This document shows, piece by piece, positions 33,968 through 46,862 of a stretch of 64,000 bases of DNA. Within the stretch, counting starts at the first letter, position 1. Each line of letters opens with the position of its first letter. The translations under genes were made by a program, and so were the position numbers. The DNA is from Ulva prolifera. Taxonomy: Eukaryota > Chlorophyta > Ulvophyceae > Ulvales > Ulvaceae. The DNA lies in assembly GCA_023078555.1 (NCBI GenBank), contig CM041203.1, positions 5,354,538 through 5,418,537 on the forward strand. Reading direction: 5' to 3'. The notes beneath the pieces are model-generated. The model made no database searches and was not told where the DNA came from. It saw only the letters and a program-made list of their open reading frames with translations.

Positions 33968-34669
33968 GACGTGATGGCCAGACCTGCACTTCAATTATAT
34001 GAACAGGATGGATCCGTAGATGCCCTGGTAGTACGTGCAGGTGCACTCCTTTGTCATGGCTGAATGCATACGACACACAGCTGTCGCCTGTCTACACCGC
34101 TGTGATCCGCAGCTCTTGTGTGCAACATTTTGTAAGGATGATGGATTGTTTACAGACGGTTTGTCAACGTCGCATCGTTCCAGCACGCAGCATGTTATGG
34201 CCTTGGCCTTCATCTACTATACATACATTTATACACTGAACAAAGCTAGAGTTGTTAGGGGAACAAAGATGTGGAGCCCGTGCGACTGGTCATGCCTGCA
34301 AGCAGCAGCATGACTTATATTCTATCCGCGGTCAAGTCCGATAACACAAGGGCACGTGCAGCAGGATCATACTGGCGATGTGTCCACGCCATACTGCTCG
34401 GGACGATTCCGCTGGCCGATGCGGCCTGTCTTAAAAGCATATCCTACTCCGATTGCAGCACCAGCGACTGCCACACTTGAAATCGTCCACGCCGCAATGG
34501 TGCCAGCTTTGGAATCTGCTGAGCCTGTGTCCATTTCTCGTTCCTGTATGTCGCATTCAGCCCCTTACGGATGTCTACTTACAGTGCAAGCTTCAAGTTC
34601 AACCACTGCGATGCCCATGGGTACATTGTGCAGTGCCCACAAAACGTATGTGCACGCAATAGATGTGAT
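33968..34669. other. Convergent intergenic region
   Basis: Between the TXNDC17-like gene (+) and the 3' end of the thrombospondin-repeat gene (-). No exon was recognised. Confidence 0.4.
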
Positions 34670-37600
34670 TTATGGTGCCATGGTAATTGCAGCAGCAGGA
34701 GTGCACACCGCTGGGGGCTCCGGCATCCCAGGTGTTGTGGGGTCAGCTGTGAGCAGCATCGATGTGATCACTTCACAGCCGTCATCAACCCGACGGTACC
34801 CCTCCGAGCAGTGGCCACAGGCTTCTCCGCCATACCCCTCAAAGCAGCCACACGTCAGAGATGCGGGTGCACATGATCCAAGGCCACCACACTGACGCGT
34901 CACATCGCCAAGTTCAGACGAGCCAGGTGTTGGGCAGGTGCCCAAAACGATAGGGCAATCCTGCGGGCAGTCGTACGCCGGGGGCGGTGCCCCCTGAATT
35001 CGTGCCTCCCCAGGGGAGCAGATGTCATCACGGCATGCCGGAATCTTTGTGACCACAGGAGAACTCAGGATGGCGATTGTAGAGCTGGGATCACTGCTTG
35101 CAATTTCGAATGCAACAATGATGTCCTCAGTGCTCGAAACTGCGCCAACCACCGTTGCATCGTCGCTAGTTGCCTCGAGGGTGACAGTCGCCTGTACAGA
35201 ATTCACAGATCAGGTTCGTGGGAGATTTTTTTTTCCAGACGTTTGCTATTATCTCACAATGAACACGAGCATGTTGGTCAGCGAGCATGTTGGCTAGCTG
35301 GGCTAGCTGGGACGGGGGCGGTGATACGTGCCACGGTGGTGCTAGCATCTCCAGGCTTGGGCGCAACGCTGACCGTCACAAGAGCTTCCGGGTAGTTTAA
35401 CAATCGAGCAAAGGCAAACTTAAGCTGCAAGGCAGAATCGCTAGTCTCCATTAGTTGGCGGCGCCGTGCGGCTGTAGCAGTCTCAACCACCACATTGGTT
35501 TTGCAGCTGTCTCCGGAGCCATCACATACTCCGCATGCATCCATCCTCCCGGATGCACAGCACCTCGCCTGTGTGTCAAGCACGCCACCAGCCTGCAAAT
35601 TTCGGCATGCTTTTCAGCTTGACGTCAGTGTACAGCGACCATGACATGGCAATGCCATTCAGCATATGCTGCGCATGTCCTCAGGGCCGGCAACGTCTTG
35701 TGTGGCAGCAGCCTCAGCTGCAGCCTCATGAGCGTACCGGGCAGCAGACTCCGAAAGCGTCAATCCCGATGTTGGATGCGCCACAAATACCACATGCATC
35801 AACTGAGCCTGCTGAGCAGCAGTCTCCACTGCCGTCCAGGACAGGCACAACTCCCAGCCGGCCCTCACAGCAGTCGCCAATGCTGCTGAGTATGCCAGAT
35901 TCACAGCACGTCCCGTTGAGGTCCATGCGCCCCGGTGCAGCGCAGAATGTCGTGTCGACGTCACAGATTGCCCCACCCCAGGGAGATATGCAAACACAGG
36001 CATCATCTTCACACTTGCCTTGGCCACTGCAGTTTCCATTCAGCACGGGGTCCTCACAGAAACCACATGGCTCACACGACTCTGTTACGTCGGGCTGCAC
36101 TCCATTACAGGCTGTGTCTGTTGATGCCGCGGCTTCGTTGTATGCATTCCTGCAATGCATAGCACAGCTCCAGAAACACATGATTTCCCTGTGCCTTTGC
36201 GGAGCAGTGCGCAGTTTGATGGAGCAGCAACTGTGCTGTGACAGCAACATGCATATGCAGTCTGGATATCAGATCGCACCAACATGTGACTTCGCGAGTG
36301 CGGGTCCCACCGCATACAGCTGGGCTGCAAGGTGTCCAGTCTCCAGTGCGCCATATGAAGGCGTCTGTATTGCATCTGGCAGTATTGCATGGAACCTCTT
36401 GCAGATTGTCCCGCAATCCCAGGTCTGAGCACAACTCAGGTGGTGCAGCCGTCCCATCTGCATTGTTGCAGGCAGCATCCCTTATCTTCACGCCACCACC
36501 ACACTCTAAGCTGCATGGAGAGTATGAGGTAAATGTGAGATACGGCTCCTCGCATGCCTCTGTGTTGCACTCTTGGACAGTGCTGCAGTCCACGTCTTCA
36601 CACGAGCATTCTGATTTGTCCACAGCATAGCCATATGACGAGAAGCATGTGAGTGTTCTTGTTCTGTATCCTCCTCCACAGCTTTTTGAGCATGAAGTCC
36701 AGCTGGAATTGACAAATTGGAAGGTCTCACATGGAGCCAGGTTGCATTCTTGGAAAAGCGCTCCATCGGGGGGGGGGATACAGTTTGTTTTATCTACAAG
36801 CATCGCTGTAGTTGCATAGTGAACAGCTGTACAAGGAGGGTACGTGAACAATTCATTCTCGACTGCACGGCTTGATCTTTGCTGGCTGGACTGTGGGCCT
36901 GTTTGCAGCCTGCTCATGCATGCAGCCAGATACCCCCACCTGTCCAGTCCAGTGAGAATGGCCCAATAAGCATACACACATACAAGTGTGCACATGATAA
37001 TATGCATATGATCATGTGCCAGTACCGCATGCGACGTATGGTAGGCTGGGGCGGCCTGCTATGGCACATCTGAATTAGCTGACTGATCTCGAGATTGCGT
37101 CTCGGTGTGGTGAGGTGATGGTTCGAACCATGGTGTGTCTGTGGCGAATGCTCTGCGCCGGTTGAGTGTGGTTTTATACAAAGCGAGTGCTCATGTGCTC
37201 CGTATGGGGCTTCAATCTATGACATTAATTGCCGGTAGGGCTGTACAGCCACGTGTTGTGGGCAAGAGCTTGAGCTCATGCCCGGCCTAGTGCCATGAAT
37301 GCGCGAATGGATTTGAGAATGGATTCTGAGAACCCGTAGCATGCCCAACCTCAGTCCTTTGTATTCACATGCAAGTACGCATATGGAGTGGCCAATTAAT
37401 TAGGCACGGGACGTGGTTGGTGGTTTTCATGCTGCACAAATGTATGCCTGGCCATGACCCAAGGCGTGAAGTTGGTACCCACAGACCAGTGAAGACCAGA
37501 AGGTGGAACAATATATCCCACCTTGAGGACTTGCGTTCACAGGGCTGAGGCACGTACAGCTTGTCATGGGCTGTACATCACAATGCATGCAGCATACGGG

Positions 37601-40600
37601 TACTGCCACCATGCAAGCTGGGCACTGCATCCCTGATGTCACATGGTGAATCAGTACATTCCATCACAAAGGCTGCCGTTGGTGTCACACGAGTGCCGCA
37701 CCAGCCTTCTCTCCACTTGGGTCCATGCATTCCCAGGTCCTCTCTTCTGTTCCTCCACCACAACGCTCTGTGCAATCTGTCCAATCTGAATACATTCTAT
37801 TGTACCCTTCTGTGGGCTGATCCAGCTCCTGGTCCGTGGGTGGCGCTTGTGTTGCATTTCCAGAGGTCCCTGGGACCCCACACATACCCCTGTCCGGGCG
37901 TGAGACACAGCGGCCGCCATGTGAGAGCATGTGGTCCTTTGCACACACAGCACAATCGGGGCCGTCAAATCCAGCGTAGCATTGGCACTTCCGCGTGGCC
38001 TGATCGCAGATTCCTCGGCCCGCACACACCTGCACATGCATCTTGTACAGGGCTAGCTTGTCCGACGTGCGCATGGTCATTAACAGGACAGCGGTGGGTG
38101 AAGGACCATGGTCAGCTGCAGCGCTAGCGTCGACCAGGAGCATTGAGCGTACCACCGGGATAGAAGTCTCATTTCCTGGGGTTGGATGAGCTGGGCATGC
38201 CGGTGCACAGTCAACATCGCAGACCTGGGGGCTCTTGCCGTTAGCCAGCTCAAATTCCCAATTGAATGCGTCCCAGAATGTTCCAGCGGAGTCGGTACCT
38301 CTTCCGCCACTGCCAGGGGGATAGGGGTTGTAGGAGACATTGCCATAGGGGTAGGGGTACGGGGTGTAGGACACATTGCCATACGGGTAGGGGTATGGGG
38401 TGTAGGAGACATTGCCATAGGGGTAGGGGTATGGGGTGTAGGAGACATTGCCATAGGGGTAGGGGTATGGGGTGTAGGAGACATTGCCATAGGGGTAGGG
38501 GTATGGGGTGTAGGAGACATTGCCATAGGGGTAGGGGTATGGGGTGTAGGACACATTGCCATAGGGGTAGGGGTATGGGGTGTAGGAGACATTGCCATAC
38601 GGGTAGGGGTATGGGGTGTAGGAGACATTGCCATAGGGGTAGGGATATGGGGTGTAGGACACATTGCCATAGGGGTAGGGGTATGGGGTGTAGGAGACAT
38701 TGCCATACGGGTAGGGGTATGGGGTGTAGGAGACATTGCCATAGGGGTAGGGATATGGGGTGTAGGAGACATTGCCGTTTGGATATGGGGTATACGAGAC
38801 ATTACTGTTTGGATATGGGGTGTAGGAGACATTGTTGTACGGATATGGGGTATACGAGACATTGCCGTAGGGATATGGGGTGTATGAGACATTGTTGTAG
38901 GGATATGGGGTGTAGGAGACATTGCCGTTTGGATATGGGGTATACGAGACATTGCCGTAGGGATATGGGGTGTAGGAGACATTGTTGTAGGGATATGGGG
39001 TGTAGGAGACATTGCTGTAGGGATATGGGGTATAGGAGACATTGCCGTAGGGAGCTGGGGTGTAGGAGACGTTGCTGTAGGCGGCTGGGCTGGGACCGGG
39101 GCTGGGAGCAGTGGCGCCACTGCTAGCATTGCTAGCATTGGCGCTGCTAGGAGGTTCAGCCCCAGCGACGTTGTAGGGATATGGGGTATAGGAGACATTG
39201 CCGTAGGGAGATGGGGTGTAGGAGACGTTGCTGTAGGCGGCTGGGCCGGGACCGGGGCTGGGAGCAGTGGCGCCACTGCTAGCATTGCTAGCATTGGCGC
39301 TGCTAGGAGGTTCAGCCCCAGCGACACTGTCACCAGGGTCGGTATCACTTTCACCAGGGTCAGTGGCGTTGACGTTGCTTGAAGGCTCAGTCCCATTGCC
39401 GCTGGTACCAGGTTCAGTCCCAGCGTCATTTGACTCTTCGCTCAGCTGCAGGGTATGTCTCCCCTTAGATATGTAGGACAGAGTGCCATTTGCGCTTGGG
39501 CCGCCATGGCCACCGTAACCGGTGTCATTCGACACTATGATCGGAGTGTCTGTTCCATTGGAATTGTAGGAAACAGTGCCGTAGATGCTTGGGCCACTGA
39601 AGTCAGCACCGGGATGATACTCTCCAAATGAACAGACTCCATCACCACAGGCACGCATGTCTGACACGACGAAGAATTGGTTCGCTCCAACATGCTTCGC
39701 GTGGCGTGCATTGTTCAACGCAGATGCGATCAATCCAAGATCCATCAGTGCGTGTGCGGCTTCAGGCACAGATCCCAGTTTCTCGAGCACAACAGTCACC
39801 TGCAAGCAAGCACACAAATGAGACTCTGTCCCAGGGACAGCCTTGGAAACGCCTTGACTGCAACATTTATCTGAGCAGCTGACCAGACTATATGTCGCTA
39901 CATTATATCTAGCAACATACTCTACCAAAGACGAGGTCTTCAATGTCCTCCATGAATGCGTCTGCGTCCAAGACATCCTCAAGCAATCCCACAAAAGGTA
40001 TCATCTCTGTGACGTCCAATGTTTCAAGCTCTCTGACGTGTACTAGTCCCAATGGGTACTGGAGTCGCTCTGCGACATACGTTTCGACAGCGCTAGCTGC
40101 ATCTGCGTCAACCGAGGGGTCAACAACAATGACTAGCCTGATCATTGTGCCACATGTGTTGTTGGAGCCACCGCAATAGCCGCATGCATCGACAAGCTGT
40201 CCAGCTGCACAGCAGTGGCCCATCCCGTCCACATCCTGTCCCTCCTATAGTCTCAGAAAAATGAGATTGTGGTTGACACCTCATGCAGACGGCAGCGAGC
40301 ACCTATGGGAACTACTTCCTGTAAGTACAAACCTTGCAGCATGTACCCTTAGAGTCCCTCATGACACCATCTCCACCACAGTCACCGCATCCGTCCACCT
40401 GGTCATAGCAGCACTGTCCAAACCTGTCAAGGCTTGGCAGTCGATCAGAGTCAGCAACACAGCAAGCTCCTGAGGTGGATACAATGCCACTGGGGCAGCA
40501 TTCGCATTCTTCTGGTGTCCATGCCGCTGGGCAGACCTTCGTGTCACAAAAACTTCCGGTGAAAGCGGAATCACACTGGCATTCATCTGCACCTGTGGTA

Positions 40601-41016
40601 AAGTAGCCATTGCAACTGCATTGGCGGTCGTAATTGGGGCTGTCACACTCACACTCAGGGCAATCGCGAATTGTGTCCGGTTTGAAAGCCGCATTATCGC
40701 ATGCAGTGCTGTTCAAGACGGTGTCTGTGCTATTGTTCCTGCAGTAATACCAACCAAGTGCGGTCAGGCCTGAAGTCTGGTGACTGCGAAGCGGGCTATG
40801 TCCGGCCTGTGGACAAAAGAGTGCGCACCAGCACCACACGTCCCTCATTTGAATACCACATGGGGATTCGCAAGGTTGCCATTCTCCGATCTTCCACTCA
40901 ATCTGGGCAGAGGCCTGTAAAGTATCTGCACGAGCATCGCCGGCGGGTTTGCCAAGTGTCCGCCGGAATACACGATGCTGCGTAGTAGCATCGGGCTCAA
41001 ATCCATAACAAAACAT
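34670..41016 (-). CDS. Large secreted or surface TSP1/EGF-like protein with sequon array
   Basis: Eight minus-strand exons were read: 41016-40829, 40738-40333, 40235-39921, 39799-37702, 36805-36280, 36149-35738, 35592-35335 and 35191-34670. Phases close, giving about 1574 residues. Five thrombospondin type-1 repeats are visible: WKIGEWQPCESPCG, YSDWTDCTERCGGG, SSWTSCSKSCGGG, SYSPCSLECGGG and WTPCSPAVCGGTRTRE. They are interleaved with EGF-like C-x-C modules (GYFTTGADECQCDSAFTGSF, GICDQATRKCQCYAGFDGPDC) and with Cys-rich units ending DACGxCGG. A block of EGF-like, Cys-rich and beta-domain sequence occurs twice, after TSP1 repeats 1 and 5. About 25 repeats of NVSYTPYPY fill the middle. This suggests an extracellular, heavily glycosylated wall or adhesion protein. 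The ATG at 41016 lacks an obvious signal peptide, so an upstream exon is likely. The C-terminus has no clear anchor. Confidence 0.82.
37230..37370 (-). repeat. Second copy of the dispersed repeat seen at 30.5 kb
   Basis: In inverse orientation this segment shares GCCGGTAG, CGGCCTAGTGCCATGAATGC, GGATGGATTC-like and GCATGCCC blocks with the intron sequence near 30540-30650. It lies in an intron of the thrombospondin-repeat gene. Confidence 0.6.
38318..39075 (-). repeat. Coding minisatellite: NVSYTPYPY array
   Basis: On the minus strand the upstream part is built of 30-nt units (NVSYTPYPYN and variants). The downstream part is about twelve 36-nt units (GNVSYTPYPYPY) that are almost identical in DNA. 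Every unit contains the N-glycosylation sequon N-V-S. The near identity of the 36-nt units implies recent expansion or homogenisation. Confidence 0.95.
39075..39325 (-). repeat. Direct duplication of about 95 bp within the sequon region
   Basis: A segment encoding AGAEPPSSANASNASSGAT plus the following Pro/Gly stretch occurs at about 39075-39172 and again at about 39231-39325 with very few differences. It also adds NAS sequons to the protein. Confidence 0.9.
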
Positions 41017-43463
41017 GCTTCGAGAATTAGGTTAAGATGCAATCATGCGGGCACGGTGAAGCTCGGCTGACTTCTGCAGAGCTGCGTTCAGCATCCTTCG
41101 GGCGGCATGCTATGCACTGTCCAGCAGGTGCTATGATATTTCGACTGCTCAACAAGGCATGTCAATCAACAATGCGCAGGGCTTCAAAGATACAGGTGGC
41201 CGGAAGAACTGACCAGCTGCCTTGAGCGAAGGCGGTGTTGCCGCAGCTGACAATTCATCACAATGCGTGCAAGATGACAAGATCACTGGGATGTAGCAGT
41301 TGCACACAGGCGGAATGCTGGTTCCTGATGAACTTGCAACAACAGGATGCCTTGCGAAGCAGCATGCGCGGCGGGAGCTCCAGCGGGTATGGAGCAACAA
41401 AAATGCGATGAGATGAATATTCACGCCCCTTGTACCAACACCAGGCCAGGATGTACTGACACATGGCAAAAAATCTTACGGCACGTGGAAACCACACCTG
41501 CCAACACGGCCGTGAACAAAAGTCCGAGTCCGGAAAGCCACACAGAAGCAGATCCCCACATAATCATCATAGCTGAGCTGACGATGTAAACAAGTTAAGG
41601 CCGCTCTCCTGACGCCAGTAGGCCTGACAGACCTCAGCTGCTCCCAATGCAATGCTGCAAGCTCGTGGAACCACCTGTGTGCGGCGCGCGCTTTCAATGG
41701 GACTTATGGACGAAGCAAGGTGCATATCACTGCAGGATGCTCCGAAGCAAGTCATTGACGCTGTAGCGGCGGGGTACACAGCGCGACAGTCCATTCTACA
41801 AAAGTGGCTCTGGGTGCGTCCTGGTGCCCTGTGCATGGGCATGCCCCTGAACAGGTCAAGAACCCTTAGCTGTAAGGCTTCAACCTGCCAGCTGCAGGAG
41901 TGCTATAGGCAGAGTGACACCTGGTTCTTCAGTCTTGGGTTTGTTCCTGCTAGTGCCTTGATGATATAAGCAATATTGCTTTGCCTGATGCCGCCTCGAA
42001 GCCAATGAGAAGATAACAAACGAAGATTATGGATCAGAGATACTACCTGAGCATCTCTGGCATCGACCGTTACTAACAAGTTAGAGATGCTGTTCCATAT
42101 CTGCTTTCGAGGGTGCATTGGCCTGCGAGGCAGCCTTGCACACAAGTCGACGGACGGGGATTTGTGGCTTCCAGCGCCTGTTCATGCATGACTGTGACAA
42201 CCTAGTGGCAAATCCATATGACATAGCACTGTATTGTCACAATATAGCCTGCTCACGAATCGACGGGCTTCCACTTACTCGGGTGCCGGTGCAATCAATA
42301 ATGTGAACATCTAAACCGGAATATTGCAGATTGAATATATGTACGCATGCGAGAGTGGGGGGGGGGGGGGGGGGGGGGCAGATTTCAAGCCGTTTCAAGG
42401 CCATCAGCACCATGCGAGGTTACTGGTCAAGTCGAAGGTTGGAATTGGAGGGGTCAACCTGGCCAGAGTGAAGATGCATGTGGCTTACATGAGACTCACA
42501 TACTGCACTCGCTACAGAGCATCGCGACCTTGGGGCCCCAGGTTGAGAATTCTGCCTGTATCACGCTAACTCCTAAACTTCCAGCATTCTGTATGTCCAT
42601 ACTGCTAAAAAAAATGCCCTGCCACAGGCTGCGCCTGCTTTGCTTCATGGCAATCGCATTGATCTACAGGCCATAAGGTACAAGACATCTGCGTTATTGC
42701 CGGTTGTGCGCAATCAAGGTCCTCAGACGGGGACTGCGGGATGTCAGGTACATGACTGTGGCCAGTGAAGGTGGTCACATCGTGAGTGTCACAGCTAGAC
42801 GTGGGTCTGAGCTGGTCGCTGGTTCAAGCGTCGCCTGAACCAGCATCTTGGGTGCGCCGCTGCTGGCACTGCCAACCTGGGGGAAAGCCTGGCCAGGCTG
42901 CCTGGTAGGAACCAGGTCTGGGCCACATGGTGATGACAGCAGCGAGAGGCACGACCGTATGCATACTATCGGATAGTGTACTTGAAGGGCGGGACGGGGC
43001 AGCACGAATTTGCGAGGAGGCCTGGCTCCAGGCATATCCCCTCATTGGTGGCCGCAGACCTGCACATCACACCGACCTGTGCAAACTGGAAAGCAAGCAC
43101 TTGGTTGATGCACCTGGACAGCGGAACGATCGACCACAGTCAACAGGCTTGGTCACAGCCCCACAACAGCTCAGCCAGCGAACACATCCAGTGGATGCAC
43201 TGCAATTGCAACCTTTAAAGGCCTTTACAGGGGCTCAGAGCCTCTGCTGCTCTGCGTTTCGATGCTATCAAGCCTAATCATAGGATGCTGACAGCTGCAG
43301 AACCAGAGTGCCATACAGGCGCTGGTGAACAAGCATATTGCAGGGGTGCACACATGCTCAGCTCATACTCAGCCAGGAGGTGATTGCAATCTGGACAGAT
43401 TCCAGCAGAAAAGGCAGGGCTTGTCAGCTGAAGCAGATCAGGAAAGGTTCGTATTGGCCCAGA
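41017..43463. other. Intergenic region with a poly-G tract
   Basis: Between the 5' end of the thrombospondin-repeat gene (-) and the 3' end of the GT92 gene (-). A missing signal-peptide exon of the former could lie near 41.0-41.6 kb. A plus-strand frame at 41652-41969 shows no recognisable family. A run of 22 G occupies 42357-42378. Confidence 0.4.
42357..42378 (+). repeat. Poly-G tract of 22 bases
   Basis: An uninterrupted run of G follows GAGAGT. It lies outside recognised genes and could form G-quadruplex structure. No other role is visible. Confidence 0.9.
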
Positions 43464-45154
43464 TCAGGGACGCTCTTGCAAACTGAAGCAGAGATCAGGA
43501 CAGGTGGCAGCGCACGTTCTGAGCAGCTCAAAGACCTGCCAGGGGTCGTCAGTGCCATTTCTCGCAGACGTGAAGTGGTGCACTTTATTCGGGAAGTCCT
43601 GTTTGGACTGTGTGACGTAGTGGAAGAGGGCGATGTTCTCTTCTGAAGTGTGCGGGATGGACGCCCCCGGGGTTGGCCGGCACTGTAGTCGCAGAGATGA
43701 TGGGGCGATGAAGGAATCACACTGCTGTGGCAGCTCTGTAGTGTTCCGCCACGGCACGGGCGTCATGCGCTCGTTGACTGCTCGAGCATCCCCCCTGCAA
43801 AACAGAATGCTTGGCAAGGGAGCATGCAGGGCAGGTGCTTGACACCATTGTGCAAAGGAAGAGCACAGCTTCGTTGCCGTACTATGGTTGATGCAAGAGA
43901 AGACGCTTCAAGACGCTCTGCTTGAATGGATGAAACGGCCGACTGTGTGCACACTGACCATTCATGCTGCAAACGAGTGCGATGTGGACACAGAGATGTC
44001 TGGCTGGCCATCCAGTCAAGACAACAAGGAAGAGGAACAGCTTGGAACGATGGTAGCGAGTGATCGCAGGCGGCACACCGGAATTCCATGTTGTGAGGGT
44101 GAGGAGCGATGTTGGCCAGGAAGTATGTATTGGCAATCGTCTTGATCATGACTGTTGGGTGTGGGTCACACTGTCTGTAGATTCGCAACACGCCGCCTCG
44201 ATGAGGCCGCTTTGCCCGCCCTGATGAGCCCATTTCAATTTGATGCATTGCCAGGCCGGGTGAATATCTGAAGTTGTGCAGGAAGTCGGACAGGGTGGTG
44301 TTCCTGCACGTGGCAATTGCTTCCTGTGAGATCTGACACGCTGAACTCAGAGGTGGCACTAAGGTGATGTTGTTGACAGTAGTACAATGTAGGGCTTGAA
44401 GATGTGTGCAACCTGATCTGCACATTTTGCAGAGGGAGGTGGAGCATACTGCTTGCGCATGACAATGAATTCGTCCGTGTCAATGAATGCGAGCCAGTTG
44501 TACTTGTGACGTTGTTCAACCATACAGTCCCTGTACACTGAGGTTCTCGACATGCCTGCCGTGTCTCTCCGAAGGGAGACGAAGCCTGATTTCACATAGT
44601 CCTTCAGCTGGCCTGGCATAGCTGCGTTGTTTTCGTCACCGGTGTCAGCGAGGAACACATGCTCGATACCAAGCCACCTGCACCAGTTGTGTGGTCAGCG
44701 TGCCAGTCTGGGTTCTACCCGGTTGCGGACAGGCGCATCCTGCGGTGCGCATCGGGGCTGGTTGGGTGGCATGCAAGCTGATCATCGCGACATGGAACGA
44801 CCGCGATGGTACACCCACACACCTATGATACTGCACCCATTCACGAACATCTGTCGTATGATCCAACTTAGTGACGGCGCAGATTGCGACGCTGTTGTTC
44901 CACGACTTGTGCGTCGGGCTCCTACTGATCGGCAGCTGCGGCAGGTCGCCTTTGGCATGTGACTCCGTGTAGAAGTGGCCATGAGACAGATGAAAAGGGA
45001 TTGGCTTTGATGGTGGCGCCTCCTCCTCTGACACCTGGGCGCTGCTATGATCCTTCACGGCTCTGGCAACTGCGACGCTGCACAGCACCAAGAGCGCCAG
45101 CGCGGTAGCGCGGATGACGAAAGCAGCCCACATTCTCACGGAAATACTTCCCAT
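43464..45154 (-). CDS. GT92-family (DUF23) glycosyltransferase
   Basis: Four minus-strand exons were read: 45154-44823, 44677 to about 44386, about 44323-44079 and 43794-43464, for about 399 residues. The N-terminus MGSISVRMWAAFVIRATALA is a type II signal anchor, so the enzyme should face the Golgi lumen. The catalytic domain shows VAICAVTKLDHTTDVREWVQ, YHRWLGIEHVFLADTG, the metal-binding FIDTDEFIV (DxD), then HQIEMGSSGRAKRP, VLRIYRQC and, near the end, ALFHYVTQSKQDF. These are the standard Glyco_transf_92 landmarks. Members add galactose to glycans or glycoproteins. The neighbouring sequon-rich surface protein on the same strand is a suggestive but unproven substrate. The exon 2/3 junction has several in-phase choices (44386 or 44409 donor; 44323 or 44303 acceptor). 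Confidence 0.87.
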
Positions 45155-46797
45155 GTATCTAAGTCATCGAGGCGGCACGACGCTTGTGAGAACAACGGGC
45201 GGTGACATGCAGATTTCGATTGCGTGACTAACAAGCAGTACGCGACCGCCCAGGTGACGGGATCCGTCGATTCCTTGCATCTTCGTAGACGGAACGTCAG
45301 ATGTGTTGAAGCTGTTCCCTGAATTCGCTGGTGCGCCTCGCCAGCATTGGCTCTGACTCTGCGATCGGCAGCTGCTCGTTGGGATACATGCATGCACTGG
45401 CGAACACATCACCCGAGCTCGGACCATTGCATGGCATCAACCCAAGACAGACTGCACAACATCGCAATCAGACATACTCAATCCGAAGTCTATGATAGTA
45501 TCAGTATTCAACACGACACAAGCACCAGCCCTGAATCACCGTGCTCGGTGCAACGTTAACTACCGGAACTGTACATAATATGTACTACATATGTACACAT
45601 ATACGCAGCAATAGTATTGCTGCAATACTCTCTCTTGCTCTTCGGGGCTGGCCCACCGGGGAGGCAGGGATTAATGCTGCCTACGATTCAGGAAGCTAGG
45701 GATTGATGCTGTATGCGTCACACATCATGGCGCGCTACCTTCAGGCTCTGAAGCCCGCATACATACCCCGCTCCTTGGCGTAAAGCTCGTCGACTTATCC
45801 GAGGGTAGCGGTTCCGGTAATGGGCAGTGCAACCGCGGCAGTTGGCGTAACGCTATCTCCTGCAGATACGTCAGCCAAGGCCTCGCCACATTGCACAAGT
45901 TCAATAGAACTCACATCAAGTGTTGAGGATGCCATGAGGCATAGTATGTTGTGTACTGCGTCCTCGCCAGCCGGCCTGCCGCACCGCACGCTCTTGCCAC
46001 GTCTCCACCAATCCGTCCCGATTTCGCACACACAAGCTAGCTCCAGCCCGCAAAAAAGATCAGCATCACATTCTGGCTCATCGGTATGGCATAGAATCAG
46101 CTGCGGCCACTCTGGACGGATCTTGCCATCGCTCTAGATCTGCCCCGGTCCCTGGGTCTCATTCAGAAGCTGTGCTGGCCTCCCCTTGCTGGCAGGAAAA
46201 CCGTGGAACCTTTCTGCAGCTGCCTGCTCTGCGGTCAACCTACCGCTGGCCAGAGCTGGCAGTGGTGAGCCCTGTGCCTGGCATTGTGTGACCACGAGAC
46301 AGCTGGAGAGTATGGCGGCCAATGTGTCCGGACTCTAGTGGTATCGGATGTGGTCAAACATATGGCAAGGCGACAATTCCAGGGTACCTTGCTTGTCCAA
46401 CCTGCCACTGCCAGCAGGGGCGAGCAGTGCAGATCGTGTGCGCTGTGGGGTGAGGCACCGTGTGACAAGCACTGGGACCACGCTTGGCCCACCTTGTCAG
46501 AAGCTTAACTATGTGGCAACGCCAACATCGAAGCAGCATGTAGCTCTGCAGGCCCAGTACCTAACACTCCCATCACAGCAGCACTGATACAAGCTGCAGA
46601 GCGATTCCAACCTATGAAAAAATAGCTAAATCAACGGACGCACCGATCCGATCACTTCACTAAAAAAAAATCTCGGGCCCTAGTTTGGCAGAACACCTAC
46701 TCCCAAGCAACACAAGGGGGCGCCACAGCAAGACCCCCTGATGCATGATGTTGACTGATCCGGTGCGGCCTCAAAACCACAAAACCACACACCCAAG

Positions 46798-46862
46798 CGC
46801 ACAGACACCACGCCACGCACAGACACCACGCCACGCACAGACACCACGCACAGACACCACGC
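46798..46862 (+). repeat. Tandem repeat of CACAGACACCACGCCACG
   Basis: About three and a half units of an 18-nt motif, one of them shortened, followed by poly-A. It reads as open frame on either strand because of its composition and is not considered coding. Confidence 0.85.

Noticed and set aside
37060-37150. Possible tRNA because of GGTTCGAACC near 37112
   Set aside because: No pairing acceptor stem, D-arm or anticodon arm could be drawn at the right spacing.
38186-39126. Long plus-strand frames rich in GVGDIAIGVGVWGVG and CRRHCHRG repeats
   Set aside because: They are antisense readings of the NVSYTPYPY minisatellite; the repeat length is a multiple of three, so all frames stay open.
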